In this document: piece after piece, positions 7,108-13,905 of the stretch | Numbering within the stretch: the first letter of the stretch is position 1 | How the letters are laid out: each line of letters opens with the position of its first letter | Origin: a virus | Virus record (IMG/VR): IMGVR_UViG_3300041809_000637 | Span: 1 to 27,932 of that record | DNA length: 27,932 bases | Direction: 5' to 3' (one strand) | The notes under the pieces: generated by a model | Told to the model about the DNA's origin: nothing | Seen by the model: the letters and a program-made list of their open reading frames with translations, nothing else | Databases searched by the model: none | Translations under genes and position numbers: made by a program

Positions 7108-7819
7108 TCACAAAATCCTTCCAACCTTCAATTGGTCGTAGTCATCAATGTAGCCCTTGTAAATCTTAAGTTTTGGGGCTATCTCCCCCCTTTGAACTGG
7201 GTTAGCTTTATTATACATGTCAACCAAAGCTTCATATTGTTGTACAATGGCCGCTTGTTCTTCACGGGAATGGTTCCACATACGGTCGCCTTTAATTCGA
7301 AGGTCTCTCAAAACCTTCCATGCTGTATCAGGGTCTTTCATTTTTCCATAAGGGTCAGATTTGTTGGTCGCAGGAAACCTGTTACCCCGTGGGTCAACCT
7401 CCGACTGCAACATGTGAGTTGTTTCATGCGCTGTCCATTGGTCAGATAAATCTGTGTGAAGAAAGTCATTTACATACTTTGGGTTGATGTAGACTATACG
7501 AGTTCCTTCAGCTACTTGACAAATTGCATTTTTGTCCTCGCTATCAGCGGGAATGCCCTCTTTGAATACAATGGTATTTGGGTCACCAATTTTGCTTTGA
7601 ATGGATTGAGGAAGTCGCTTAATCATGTCATGCCCAATTTGATTCAACATTTTGTCATTAGGGTTTTGGGGTTCAGGGGGGGTTGTAGGTTACAGCGGCT
7701 CCGATTGCTCCGGTGAGTAGAGCAAGGCCGCGCCCCTTCAAAATATCTTTTAGGGTCGCCTCTTTCTTTAAGGGCGAACAGCTTTGGGTTGAATGTAGGA
7801 ATTTAGAAGAGAACTGCAT
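7108..7819 (-). CDS. Putative HExxH zinc metallopeptidase, reading frame joined by a +1 shift
   Basis: A strong ribosome site (GAGGTGG, 6-7 bases before ATG 7819) starts a 48-codon frame that ends at TGA 7675-7673. The preceding bases are a run of seven C on the minus strand. Shifting +1 at CCC-TGA continues in frame to 7108, giving about 236 residues. The N-terminal part has a short hydrophobic stretch (GLALLTGAIGAAVTY). The second part carries 'TAHETTHMLQSE' (HETTH at about residues 131-135 of the joined product) and 'SREEQAAIVQQYE', which resembles the downstream glutamate region of DUF4157-like zinc peptidases. If the shift does not occur, internal ATG 7650 could give a 180-residue form. 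It may be a programmed frameshift, a mutation or a sequence error. It is the last gene of the minus cassette. Confidence 0.6.
7673..7682 (-). other. Candidate +1 frameshift site: C7 followed by TGA
   Basis: On the minus strand the bases read AAC CCC CCC TGA. A tRNA-Pro in the P site can re-pair from CCC to CCT, exposing GAA and the downstream metallopeptidase frame. A slow stop codon in the A site after a slippery CCC is a known arrangement for +1 frameshifting (for example reported in Listeria phage PSA). No obvious downstream pseudoknot was worked out. Confidence 0.5.
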
Positions 7820-7836
7820 CGCACCACCTCGGAGAT

Positions 7837-8091
7837 TTAATCTTCAAACTCTCCCGGAAATTTGAATCCTTTTGGGGGTTTTATCACTCCCTTACGAAGG
7901 GCCATTACCATTTTGAATTCTTGTACTGTAAGACACCCTTTGTCTTGGTTACAAGCATGACAAGCACTCACTACATTTTGTTTGGAGTCGTTTCCACCCT
8001 TCGACCGAGGGATTACATGGTCTTTTGTTGCCCTTCTGCGGCTAAGTGCCTTACCACAATAGAAGCAATGACGAGTATGAATCGTACTCAA
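7837..8091 (-). CDS. Small HNH endonuclease-family protein
   Basis: An 84-residue protein with a compact HNH/zinc signature: 'HCFYCGKALSRRRATKDHVIPRSKGGND' followed by 'NVVSACHACNQDKG'. The two CxxC pairs hold a structural zinc, while DHVIP and the Asn in 'SKQNVV' supply the ββα-metal nuclease centre. There is no in-frame ATG. The TTG at 8091 directly follows the TAG of the upstream gene, so coupled re-initiation is likely. It may be a homing or a general phage nuclease. It differs from the zinc-plus-HNH paralogues elsewhere in the window, having no DNA-binding module. Confidence 0.82.
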   Translation of the reverse strand: MSTIHTRHCFYCGKALSRRRATKDHVIPRSKGGNDSKQNVVSACHACNQDKGCLTVQEFKMVMALRKGVIKPPKGFKFPGEFED

Positions 8092-8307
8092 CTAATTCAT
8101 CTCCTCGCTCATGGCATCTGCATGAGTCATAACTAAGTTTAGGGTGGACACGAGTTCCCGTAGAGCATCAACACTGCCTTCTAATTCAAATTCGGTAGGA
8201 GAGGAATTGAAGTTGGAGTCACTGATGCGGATTCTCACTTTGTTGTGGTTCTTTTGAAAGAGAATTTCGCAGTCGTCATTGATTATGTGAACGATTCGAA
8301 GAGCCAA
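8092..8307 (-). CDS. Hypothetical 71-residue protein
   Basis: It is read from a TTG at 8307 with GGGAG about 7 bases upstream; no in-frame ATG precedes it. The N-terminal half alternates hydrophobic and polar residues (beta-like: 'ALRIVHIINDDCEILF', 'KVRIRISDSNF'). The C-terminus is an acidic helix ('SVDALRELVSTLNLVMTHADAMSEEMN'). It sits between the glycosyltransferase and the small HNH gene. I do not recognise it. Confidence 0.6.
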   Translation of the reverse strand: MALRIVHIINDDCEILFQKNHNKVRIRISDSNFNSSPTEFELEGSVDALRELVSTLNLVMTHADAMSEEMN

Positions 8308-8366
8308 TGCACCACTCCCGCGCTGCTAAAAGGTTCACTACTAATAGAGGGCTGGAAAGTTTGTTT

Positions 8367-9452
8367 CTAATTGAGGTTTTGAAGAGAGAAACGAGCGTTC
8401 TGCTCTATACGTTGCCGGTCGAAGTTGGAAACGTCCGGGCGAGAGAGTAGATTGAGACAGTGGTCGAGTGACTCCTTGTATTGTCCTGTCCAATAGCATG
8501 TCGCAGCATACTGGTCCTCGATTCCGCGCTCGTAAATCCACAACTCAATGAACAACCCGCCATCCGGGGGTTGTGCCCACAAAGCGGGTCTGATGAACTC
8601 GTATGCCTCCTGATGCCGGTTCAGACGACTACATAGAATGCTGGCTTCAAAAGAAGCCTCAGCACGCCGAGGACAGGATTGAATTGCTTTCCTGAACAAT
8701 TCTAGGGCTTCATCCACCTTCCCCAAGTGAGAATGCATCCGCCCCGCGTAGAGATAAGAAAGAAATACCTCCTCATCCCAAAACCCTAATTCAGCCCGTT
8801 GAAGGTAGTATTGAATGGGTTTCTCAAGGTCACCACCATCACGATAGCTCTGTGCCAAATAGAAAGTGTAGCGGGAACGCAAGAAGGGGTCTTCCTCTGT
8901 TTTGAGGGCTTCCTCAAGTAGAACGGCGTCCCTCTGATATGTGTCTGACTCACCACGACGGTGCCCGTCTTGGTTGATTTTGAGAGTCAACCCTTCCAGC
9001 ATCCCAGCGGTGGTTGAAGTATCAGGGCACGCCAGAAATTCATGCACCACGCCTCGCCATACCCATCCCAAGCAACTGCGGATGAGTTGAGGGCGGAAGT
9101 ACACAATAGGCCCGAAGTCGATGCGAACATTATAAGCATCGCTCTCAAGTTCAGGCATCACAAAGCCATCGTTCGGCACCAACATGTCGTCGGCGTCAAT
9201 GATGAGAGTATAGTCGCCATGGGGCTTGGCTAGATGCAGAGCCTCAGTGCGGTTGTGAGCAAAGTTCACCCATGGACGCTCGTAGAGCGTACCGGGAATT
9301 CCCTCCATGGTATTTTTGATGATGTCTTGAGTGCCGTCTGTCGAACCCGTATCCACTATCACCCAGTGAGTGATAAATGGGCGAACGGAGTTGAGGCACC
9401 GGACAATAACCGGAGCCTCATCCTTACAAATCATACTCAACACTATGCCCAT
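8367..9452 (-). CDS. Family 2 glycosyltransferase with TPR-like C-terminal domain
   Basis: The 361-residue protein should transfer a sugar from a nucleotide donor, perhaps to a virion protein, DNA base or host envelope component. The GT-A domain covers about residues 1-190: 'IVLSMICKDEAPVIVRCLNSV' at the start, 'VIVDTGSTDGT' (32-41), and the metal-binding 'LIIDADDM' with DADD at 86-89. A 'WRGVVHEFL' motif follows, as in SunS-type GT2 proteins. Residues 190-361 are helical repeats ('SRYTFYLAQSYRDGGDLEKPI', 'YAGRMHSHLGKVDEALELF', 'AATCYWTGQYKESLDHCL') typical of TPR. It lies 7 bases after the peptidase gene. Its ribosome site is weak, so coupling to that gene is likely. The acceptor is unknown. 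Confidence 0.88.
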   Translation of the reverse strand: MGIVLSMICKDEAPVIVRCLNSVRPFITHWVIVDTGSTDGTQDIIKNTMEGIPGTLYERPWVNFAHNRTEALHLAKPHGDYTLIIDADDMLVPNDGFVMPELESDAYNVRIDFGPIVYFRPQLIRSCLGWVWRGVVHEFLACPDTSTTAGMLEGLTLKINQDGHRRGESDTYQRDAVLLEEALKTEEDPFLRSRYTFYLAQSYRDGGDLEKPIQYYLQRAELGFWDEEVFLSYLYAGRMHSHLGKVDEALELFRKAIQSCPRRAEASFEASILCSRLNRHQEAYEFIRPALWAQPPDGGLFIELWIYERGIEDQYAATCYWTGQYKESLDHCLNLLSRPDVSNFDRQRIEQNARFSLQNLN

Positions 9453-9459
9453 TTTGAAA

Positions 9460-10179
9460 TCAGTTTTTCAGTGGCAGGAGTTCCATGGCAACGTCGGTGG
9501 AATCTAAGGGGATGGTGTCAATGAACTTACCATACTCCCCCGAAACCATAATGTGAAAGCAGAACTGGCGATACTCTTCTTCGACCTCGACTAGCTTCCT
9601 CGTGTACAGAGGCATGAGCCACTGCTCGACAAACTGAGCCTGTTCTTTGCTCATGCGTCTCCGGGCAAGGTCTACTGTGAGACCTGCCAAATGTGAAGAG
9701 GCAGTATCCCCCTCAGCCGGAGCCGCGTTACCATTCCAACGCCGCAGCTTCTTTTGAACCTCGACCGTGCGAACGGCGGAGTCCACCATAACTGGCTCAT
9801 GGAACTTCTCGTAGAAGGCATCACTCAGGTCGGTTAGAAACTGGGCCGTCCACGGGCGGCAGAATCGGCGATTCGCTGGAAGGTGCTTGTCCACTATCAG
9901 GTGGACACCGACCGGCAATGGCACAAGGTCGCCATTGGCGACGAGTGCATTCAACTCCCGGTCGTTCTTGATGCGAGGGAGCCCCAGCCGGTCAATTTCA
10001 ACGTTCTGAGCTAATAAACTTTCATGTGTTGGAGGAAACAGTGGTGCCCATGAGCTAGGATGCCCATGGTATACCTTCAGGTGGTGCATAGGAACGTGGT
10101 GGTGATGACGTGGAATGGAAGCGAAAGAGGTTGAGCCAAAAAGGCTTGCTAGAGTCACAACAAAAATTTGTTTGAACAT
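9460..10179 (-). CDS. Secreted M15-like (D-Ala-D-Ala carboxypeptidase-type) peptidase
   Basis: The 239-residue product has a Sec signal peptide ('MFKQIFVVTLASLFGSTSFA', cleavage near residue 20) and a histidine-rich mature N-terminus. The catalytic half shows 'SAVRTVEVQKKL' (134-145) and 'SSHLAGLTVDL' (161-171), the SxHxxGxxxD zinc pattern of M15/VanY-type peptidases with H163 and D170. The third ligand is probably H209 in 'FCFHIMVSG'. It may cleave peptidoglycan cross-links or stem peptides at lysis or infection. It resembles DUF5715-type proteins, an attribution I cannot check. Start support is AAAGGAG 8 bases upstream plus its own promoter. A signal-peptide-bearing peptidase would not strictly need a holin. 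Confidence 0.8.
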   Translation of the reverse strand: MFKQIFVVTLASLFGSTSFASIPRHHHHVPMHHLKVYHGHPSSWAPLFPPTHESLLAQNVEIDRLGLPRIKNDRELNALVANGDLVPLPVGVHLIVDKHLPANRRFCRPWTAQFLTDLSDAFYEKFHEPVMVDSAVRTVEVQKKLRRWNGNAAPAEGDTASSHLAGLTVDLARRRMSKEQAQFVEQWLMPLYTRKLVEVEEEYRQFCFHIMVSGEYGKFIDTIPLDSTDVAMELLPLKN

Positions 10180-10200
10180 GGTTTCAACTCCTTTTTTGAT

Positions 10201-10229
10201 AGTATACCTGAAATCAGGAGTCCTGACTA
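10201..10229 (-). promoter_or_regulatory. Promoter for the minus-strand peptidase-glycosyltransferase operon
   Basis: On the minus strand, TAGTCA (10229-10224) and TATACT (10206-10201) are 17 bp apart, with the -10 box about 21 bases before ATG 10179. The -35 box differs at one position from the TAGCCA box of the plus-strand promoters. A palindrome CCTGAAATCAGG (10207-10218) fills the spacer next to the -10 box and could be an operator. Confidence 0.6.
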
Positions 10230-10236
10230 CAGAAAC

Positions 10237-10446
10237 CTACTTCAGGTGCCGTTTTAGTATAAAATCAGCAATCTCCTGCGGGGATACTCGTCCATCTGAA
10301 GTTCCATTTTGCACTCGAAACCGGGGATTAGACTGTACTGTGTTTAGAGGAAATCTGTACTTCCTCCCTCTCGGTGAAATGATTCCTACTGAATGAATTC
10401 CTGCAAGATACCGAAACTGCAATCCAGCAATTTCAATGTTATGCAT
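10237..10446 (-). CDS. Hypothetical 69-residue protein
   Basis: I start it at ATG 10446, which has AAAGGAG about 10 bases upstream; a longer in-frame extension lies inside the HNH gene. The protein has a beta-rich first part ('IEIAGLQFRYLAGIHSVGIISPRGRKYRFPL') and a C-terminal helix ('SPQEIADFILKRHLK'). It overlaps the last codons of the HNH gene by 8 bases. No known family recognised. Confidence 0.6.
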   Translation of the reverse strand: MHNIEIAGLQFRYLAGIHSVGIISPRGRKYRFPLNTVQSNPRFRVQNGTSDGRVSPQEIADFILKRHLK

Positions 10447-11182
10447 GTGCTCTTGCTCCTTTTTGAAAATTACCTGCACGATTGATAAAAGCAATGAACA
10501 CATCATAGGGTGTGTTACTTTTTGCTTTTTGACATTCTTTACAGCAAGGAACTACATTGTCCGATGTGTACCCCAAAGAGCTATCTTTACGGTCAACACC
10601 ATTATATACAAATACCCCAGTTCGGCTTGTTGGAGAAGATTTCATTTCCATCGCTGGCGGAAGCCCACAATAATGGCAGTTCTGCTGTGTGAGTTGGAAA
10701 AATTGTTCATTGGTTAATTCCCAACTCAGGTTTCGTTTTTTAGCTCCCCGTTTGTAACCGCTTAAAACTCGATTGCCTCCAGCAACTCCTTTCGGTAGTT
10801 CCTTAGCTTCATTTCTTCGGCACCCCCAGTTTTTGCTTTCCCCGTGGCGAAGATGGTACCCTGACACCACCTGTTCTGTACCACAATCACACTTACAGAC
10901 CCACATCGCCGCTTTGGTGGGTTTGTTGGCCCGTTCAAGAACCACCCAGTGTCCAAAAATACAACCTGTTAGGTCTTCAGCTTTATGGAGCGAGGGTGTA
11001 ATCTGATATGTTTTGCGTAGGGACTCAGATAAGTGTTGCCGGTGTTCTTCAGAGCGTTCTTTACCGCGTAGAGCGGCAGCAATCCGTTCTCGGTGTTGGT
11101 CTGAAAGCCTCCGACCATTAAGACTTTCCCGGATTTTCTGTTTATGTTCATCTGACAACCTTTGCCCTTTGTGCCTACCCAT
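10439..11182 (-). CDS. HNH homing endonuclease with NUMOD3 repeats and zinc module
   Basis: The product is 247 residues from ATG 11182, with a GTG one codon upstream. NUMOD3-type helices open the protein ('RLSDEHKQKIRESLNG', 'RLSDQHRERIAAALRG', 'RSEEHRQHLSESLRK'). A zinc module follows at about 70-122 ('DLTGCIFGHWVVLE ... WVCKCDCGTE ... NWGCRR'). The HNH nuclease comes last ('CHYCGLPP', 'YNGVDRKDSSLGYTSDNVVPCC', 'CQKAKSN'). The nuclease and its C-terminal 'FIAFINRAGNF' are paralogous to the HNH genes at 16374, 24784 and 25902. It heads the minus cassette. The start is preceded by a hairpin that contains its ribosome site. Confidence 0.9.
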   Translation of the reverse strand: MGRHKGQRLSDEHKQKIRESLNGRRLSDQHRERIAAALRGKERSEEHRQHLSESLRKTYQITPSLHKAEDLTGCIFGHWVVLERANKPTKAAMWVCKCDCGTEQVVSGYHLRHGESKNWGCRRNEAKELPKGVAGGNRVLSGYKRGAKKRNLSWELTNEQFFQLTQQNCHYCGLPPAMEMKSSPTSRTGVFVYNGVDRKDSSLGYTSDNVVPCCKECQKAKSNTPYDVFIAFINRAGNFQKGARAHA

Positions 11183-11188
11183 CACTTT

Positions 11189-11207
11189 TACCCCTACAAG
11201 AGGGGTA
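11189..11207 (-). promoter_or_regulatory. Hairpin sequestering the ribosome site of the HNH gene
   Basis: On the minus strand TACCCCT, loop CTTGT, AGGGGTA forms a 7-bp perfect stem. The 3' arm holds AGGGG, which is 8 bases before ATG 11182. The core CCCTCTTGTAGGG is nearly identical to that in the leader of the unrelated GIY-YIG gene at 19256. Confidence 0.7.
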
Positions 11208-11253
11208 GGTAGTCATAAAATCTCCAAGTAGCATAAAAATTTTCCTGAAAAAC

Positions 11254-11283
11254 TAGCCAAAACGTCGGTGTTCCGGGTATACT
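11254..11283 (+). promoter_or_regulatory. Phage promoter, TAGCCA-18-TATACT
   Basis: TAGCCA (11254-11259) and TATACT (11278-11283) are separated by 18 bp. The -35 flank reads ACTAGCCAAAAC, shared with four other sites in the window. The -10 box ends 18 bases before ATG 11301, so the leader is only about 10 bases and holds GGTGGGAG. Confidence 0.8.
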
Positions 11284-11300
11284 GATGGTGGGAGAGAAAA

Positions 11301-12002
11301 ATGACAAGCGAACAGGAAGTGATGGCACTGGAAACGGCGAACGCAGAGGGCTTCCAGCCTAAGCTGATGACCAACCCCAACCTGATTCTAGCCTTCATGC
11401 TGGCTGGAGATGCCACCATCACTTTTCAGAATGCAAAGTCCAAGACCCACCTGACCTACCGGGTGCAGGTCTCTGAACTCACCGAGGCGGAAATCGCTCA
11501 GGGCAAAAAGCCCATCTACTTCGTCAAGCTGCTCACCGGCTCCGACAACGAGAAGGATTACACCTACATCGGCATCATCGCTCCCGACCGCTACAAGAAC
11601 AACGCTCTCGCGTTCCGCACCACTGGCAAGTCCAAGCTGACCATGGACAGCGAGCCCTGCATGGTCATGGCACGGGCGTTTGAGTTCTTCGCTTCTGGCA
11701 AGATGCCCATCGGTCTCGAAGTCTGGCACGAGGGACGCTGTGGCCGCTGTGGACGCAAGCTGACGACTCCTGAGTCTGTCGAGCGTGGCTTCGGTCCCGA
11801 CTGCATCGAAATGATGGGCGGCTTGGCTGGTCTCATGAACTTCTCCGTTCCCGCACAGCCGGTCGAGGCTCCTCGCTTCATCGCTCAGCCTGATGGCTAC
11901 AAGGTCTCTCATGTCATGGTTCCCCCAACGCCGAAGACGCCGAAGGCTATCGTCGCGGCTGTCAATGAAGACCCCGAGATTGCCCGTATGGCTGGGGCGT
12001 AA
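11301..12002 (+). CDS. DUF6011-type zinc-finger protein
   Basis: A 233-residue protein. Residues 30-120 form a beta-rich region ('ATITFQNAKSKTHLTYRVQV', 'KDYTYIGIIAPDRY') that probably binds a ligand or nucleic acid. Residues 144-172 carry 'EGRCGRCGRKLTTPESVERGFGPDC', the CxxCGRxLtxPxSvxxGxGPxC signature of DUF6011, a small zinc ribbon frequent in phage and plasmid proteins of unknown role. A proline-rich linker and a helical tail follow. It has its own promoter and a very short leader, which suggests independent and probably strong expression. GC-rich codon use is smoother than in the nearby endonuclease genes. Confidence 0.75.
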   Translation: MTSEQEVMALETANAEGFQPKLMTNPNLILAFMLAGDATITFQNAKSKTHLTYRVQVSELTEAEIAQGKKPIYFVKLLTGSDNEKDYTYIGIIAPDRYKNNALAFRTTGKSKLTMDSEPCMVMARAFEFFASGKMPIGLEVWHEGRCGRCGRKLTTPESVERGFGPDCIEMMGGLAGLMNFSVPAQPVEAPRFIAQPDGYKVSHVMVPPTPKTPKAIVAAVNEDPEIARMAGA

Positions 12003-12060
12003 GAACGTCAAAAGTGGGCACCTTGCATCTATACAAACTCCAGAGAATCAAAGTAGGGGA

Positions 12061-12144
12061 GCAGTCAAATCTAATCACATTAAGTGGCATGTGAGGCGTA
12101 ATCTCATCAACCCAAATTGCAAACTTTGCAGTATTAACCAGTAG
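12061..12144 (+). other. Start-less reading frame with WHV and CxxC motif, possible gene remnant
   Basis: The 160-base gap between two genes contains an open stretch reading 'SNHIKWHVRRNLINPNCKLC' before a TAG at 12142. The pattern NHxxWHVxRxxxxPxCxxC looks like a conserved small zinc motif rather than noise. No ATG, GTG or TTG with a ribosome site precedes it in frame. It could be a truncated gene, or a fragment of a protein once fused to an upstream gene. Confidence 0.35.
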
Positions 12145-12161
12145 TATTTGGAGGGTTTAAT

Positions 12162-12428
12162 ATGAAGCCAGAAACTCAGTCCATCTTGTCTCTAACCGAA
12201 GCCTCGTATGACAAGTACAATGCCATCCTGCCCGTGATTAAGCAGAAGCTTGGTCGCGACCGCGCTCCCGTTTTTGAAACCACGCTGGTGGAGGAGTTGC
12301 CGCTTACCACGTGCCGTCGTGCGTATCGCACGGCCATCATGGTTGCTTGCGGCGAGTCAAAGGTGTATCGTGAGACGGAGCACCAGAAGCCGGTGCCTGA
12401 GCCGAGGAAGGTGAAGCCCAAGAAGTAG
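12162..12428 (+). CDS. Hypothetical 88-residue protein
   Basis: The ATG is preceded by TTGGAGGGTTTAAT, a good ribosome site. The protein is mainly helical ('SILSLTEASYDKYNAILPVIKQKLG') with a middle 'FETTLVEELPLTTCRRAYRTAIMVACGE' and a basic proline-rich tail ('PVPEPRKVKPKK'). A helix-turn-helix is conceivable but not convincing. It is followed closely by an intrinsic terminator. Unknown function. Confidence 0.65.
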   Translation: MKPETQSILSLTEASYDKYNAILPVIKQKLGRDRAPVFETTLVEELPLTTCRRAYRTAIMVACGESKVYRETEHQKPVPEPRKVKPKK

Positions 12429-12444
12429 GCGGTGTGGAGAATCG

Positions 12445-12480
12445 AAACGGTCTGAGAAAAATTCTCAGACCGTTTTCGTT
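12445..12480 (+). terminator. Intrinsic terminator
   Basis: A perfect 14-bp stem (12445-12458 with 12462-12475) with an AAA loop is followed by TCGTTT. It lies 17 bases after the stop of the 12162 gene and 9 bases before the next -10 box, so it separates two transcription units. Confidence 0.85.
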
Positions 12481-12488
12481 TGGCGTGG

Positions 12489-12494
12489 TACACT
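12489..12494 (+). promoter_or_regulatory. -10 box for the HicA-like gene
   Basis: GGTACACTA matches the GGTATACTA context of the other promoters, and the box ends 18 bases before ATG 12512, the same spacing as at 11278 and 17691. The -35 position falls in the terminator stem and does not match TAGCCA, so the box is less certain. Confidence 0.45.
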
Positions 12495-12511
12495 ACTGGT
12501 AGGAGTGCCCT

Positions 12512-12949
12512 ATGGCTGACCCCAAGACCTCGCTGGAACGATTGATTGAAGAACACGGCGGTGTGCTGGTTAGACAAAAGAAGCACAAGGTGTACCGCTT
12601 CCCGAATGGAGCTACATTCACGGTTGCCAGTACCCCGGAGTGCCCACTTGCGTATGACAATGCACTGGCATTTTTGAAGACCCTCTTGGGTGTCCATTCC
12701 CCCAACCGAGGAACCCCCGGCGAACGCCGCGAGAAGCAGCCCAAGCGAAAACCCGTGGGTAGTGGAGCCCCGCTACCCTTTAGACTCGAAACCCCCGCAC
12801 CAGAAGCAAACACATGGAAGGAAAAATTGGCGATGGCTGTGATTCAACTGACCCCGCCACAAGCAAAACAGCCTGTCGCCCCACCGCTGCGAAAATTGAC
12901 CTTCGAGCAACGAATGCTTCGAGCCGGAGTTAAACGGCTGGAAGACTAG
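12512..12949 (+). CDS. HicA-like domain protein with Pro/Lys-rich C-terminus
   Basis: A 145-residue protein. Residues 6-66 ('SLERLIEEHGGVLVRQKKHKVYRFPNG', then 'FTVASTP', 'NALAFLKTLLG') resemble the HicA fold, a dsRBD-like module whose histidine in 'KH' cleaves mRNA in true HicA toxins. The usual GxSH is here KKH, so activity is uncertain. The second half is basic and proline-rich with a helix at the end. No HicB partner is adjacent, so I favour a phage nucleic-acid-binding protein over a toxin. It starts after AGGAG, and its TAG stop is the first three bases of the next promoter's -35 box. Confidence 0.55.
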   Translation: MADPKTSLERLIEEHGGVLVRQKKHKVYRFPNGATFTVASTPECPLAYDNALAFLKTLLGVHSPNRGTPGERREKQPKRKPVGSGAPLPFRLETPAPEANTWKEKLAMAVIQLTPPQAKQPVAPPLRKLTFEQRMLRAGVKRLED

Positions 12950-12976
12950 CCAAACCTCAGCAGCATCAGGTATACT
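12947..12976 (+). promoter_or_regulatory. Phage promoter, TAGCCA-18-TATACT
   Basis: TAGCCA (12947-12952) and TATACT (12971-12976) are 18 bp apart. The TAG of the -35 box is the stop codon of the upstream gene. The -10 box ends 21 bases before ATG 12997. Confidence 0.8.
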
Positions 12977-12996
12977 AGAGTGAAAGGTAGGGTATC

Positions 12997-13905
12997 ATGG
13001 AGGAAGTTCAAACTATCCAGCTTGACCTTGTGAAGTCCACAAAACGGTCGCTCGTCTATTCCAACGCCGCATTGGGAATATCAAACCTCAAAGTCCCCAA
13101 ACCCTTGGTGGACAACAGTGATGCTCCAGTTCGCATCGGCGTTACCTTTGAGGTTGCTTCTGATGCTATGTCCGCCGAGAGCAGTATCGGCGACCTTCGC
13201 ACCAAATTGGTGGGAAGGCTCCAGAAGGACAAAGAGTTGCGAGGCCGAATCAGAAAGCTGGAGAAGACCTGCCAGCATGATTGGGCTACCAAGGAAGGCA
13301 CTGACGAGCGGCGTTGCTTGCTGTGCGGGAAGAAGGATAGGGTCAAGGAGACTGCTGGTTTTGTCAAGTGTGAAATCTGCTCTGAATCCAAGCAAATCGG
13401 ACCCGATGTGAAGTTGAAGGGCTGGTGGGCAGTCAAGCAGAAGAAGGAAGGCTTCGCTTCTCGTGTTCTCAAGACCGGACTCAAGCCCGGAGAACGAGCA
13501 GCGTGTGGCATTGGTCACTTGATGACTCTGTGCGAACGTGCGGCCTCCGGTTCACTGGACAAGACTGTGTACCCCGACAACAAGCCGAAGCCGGTCGGTT
13601 TGACCGAGGCTACTGTGTTGAACAATGAAGGCAGAACACCCCCGGCTGTGCAGTTTGAAGACGCACCGCTGCCTGAGCCCGAGATGGTCAACACACCGAT
13701 TATTGACGATGTGCCTCCTGACCCAACCATCGTACTGGAACCCGATGTTCCAACCATGGTGTATGAGGAGCCAGTCACCAAGTTTCATGTACTCCCACTC
13801 TTGGTGCGACTTGTCAACAAGCACATGCGCCCACCACTTGATGAGTTTCCATTCTCGGAGTCTGACATGCCGAACATGGGGGTGTGGGATGAACGAACCA
13901 CTTGA
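12997..13905 (+). CDS. Hypothetical protein with zinc-ribbon centre and Pro/acid-rich C-terminus
   Basis: The 302-residue protein has an N-terminal domain (1-70) with 'TIQLDLVKSTKRSLVYSN' and 'PVRIGVTFEV'. A charged helix (about 68-90) is followed by cysteine pairs 'CLLCGKKDR' and 'CEICSES' with 'CQHDW' upstream (about 92-130), consistent with one or two zinc sites. Residues 220-260 are proline- and acid-rich and likely disordered. It has its own promoter. Its last 17 bases overlap the SLOG-like gene. I do not recognise the family. Confidence 0.65.
   Translation: MEEVQTIQLDLVKSTKRSLVYSNAALGISNLKVPKPLVDNSDAPVRIGVTFEVASDAMSAESSIGDLRTKLVGRLQKDKELRGRIRKLEKTCQHDWATKEGTDERRCLLCGKKDRVKETAGFVKCEICSESKQIGPDVKLKGWWAVKQKKEGFASRVLKTGLKPGERAACGIGHLMTLCERAASGSLDKTVYPDNKPKPVGLTEATVLNNEGRTPPAVQFEDAPLPEPEMVNTPIIDDVPPDPTIVLEPDVPTMVYEEPVTKFHVLPLLVRLVNKHMRPPLDEFPFSESDMPNMGVWDERTT

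Noticed and set aside
9208-9234. Minus-strand TAGCCA and TATACT inside the glycosyltransferase gene
   Set aside because: The boxes are only 14 bp apart rather than 17-19, and they lie in conserved coding sequence just before the DADD motif, with no start codon nearby.
9460-10179. Histidine run near the N-terminus as an engineered tag
   Set aside because: Four histidines occur within a wider natural His-rich stretch after a signal peptide; there are no vector features in the window.
11388-12011. 207-codon minus-strand frame opposite the DUF6011-type gene
   Set aside because: It is the antisense shadow of a recognised protein with its own promoter and zinc motif; the translation has no domain pattern.
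12512-12949. HicAB toxin-antitoxin system
   Set aside because: The canonical histidine motif is altered and no HicB-like gene is adjacent, so only a HicA-like fold is claimed.
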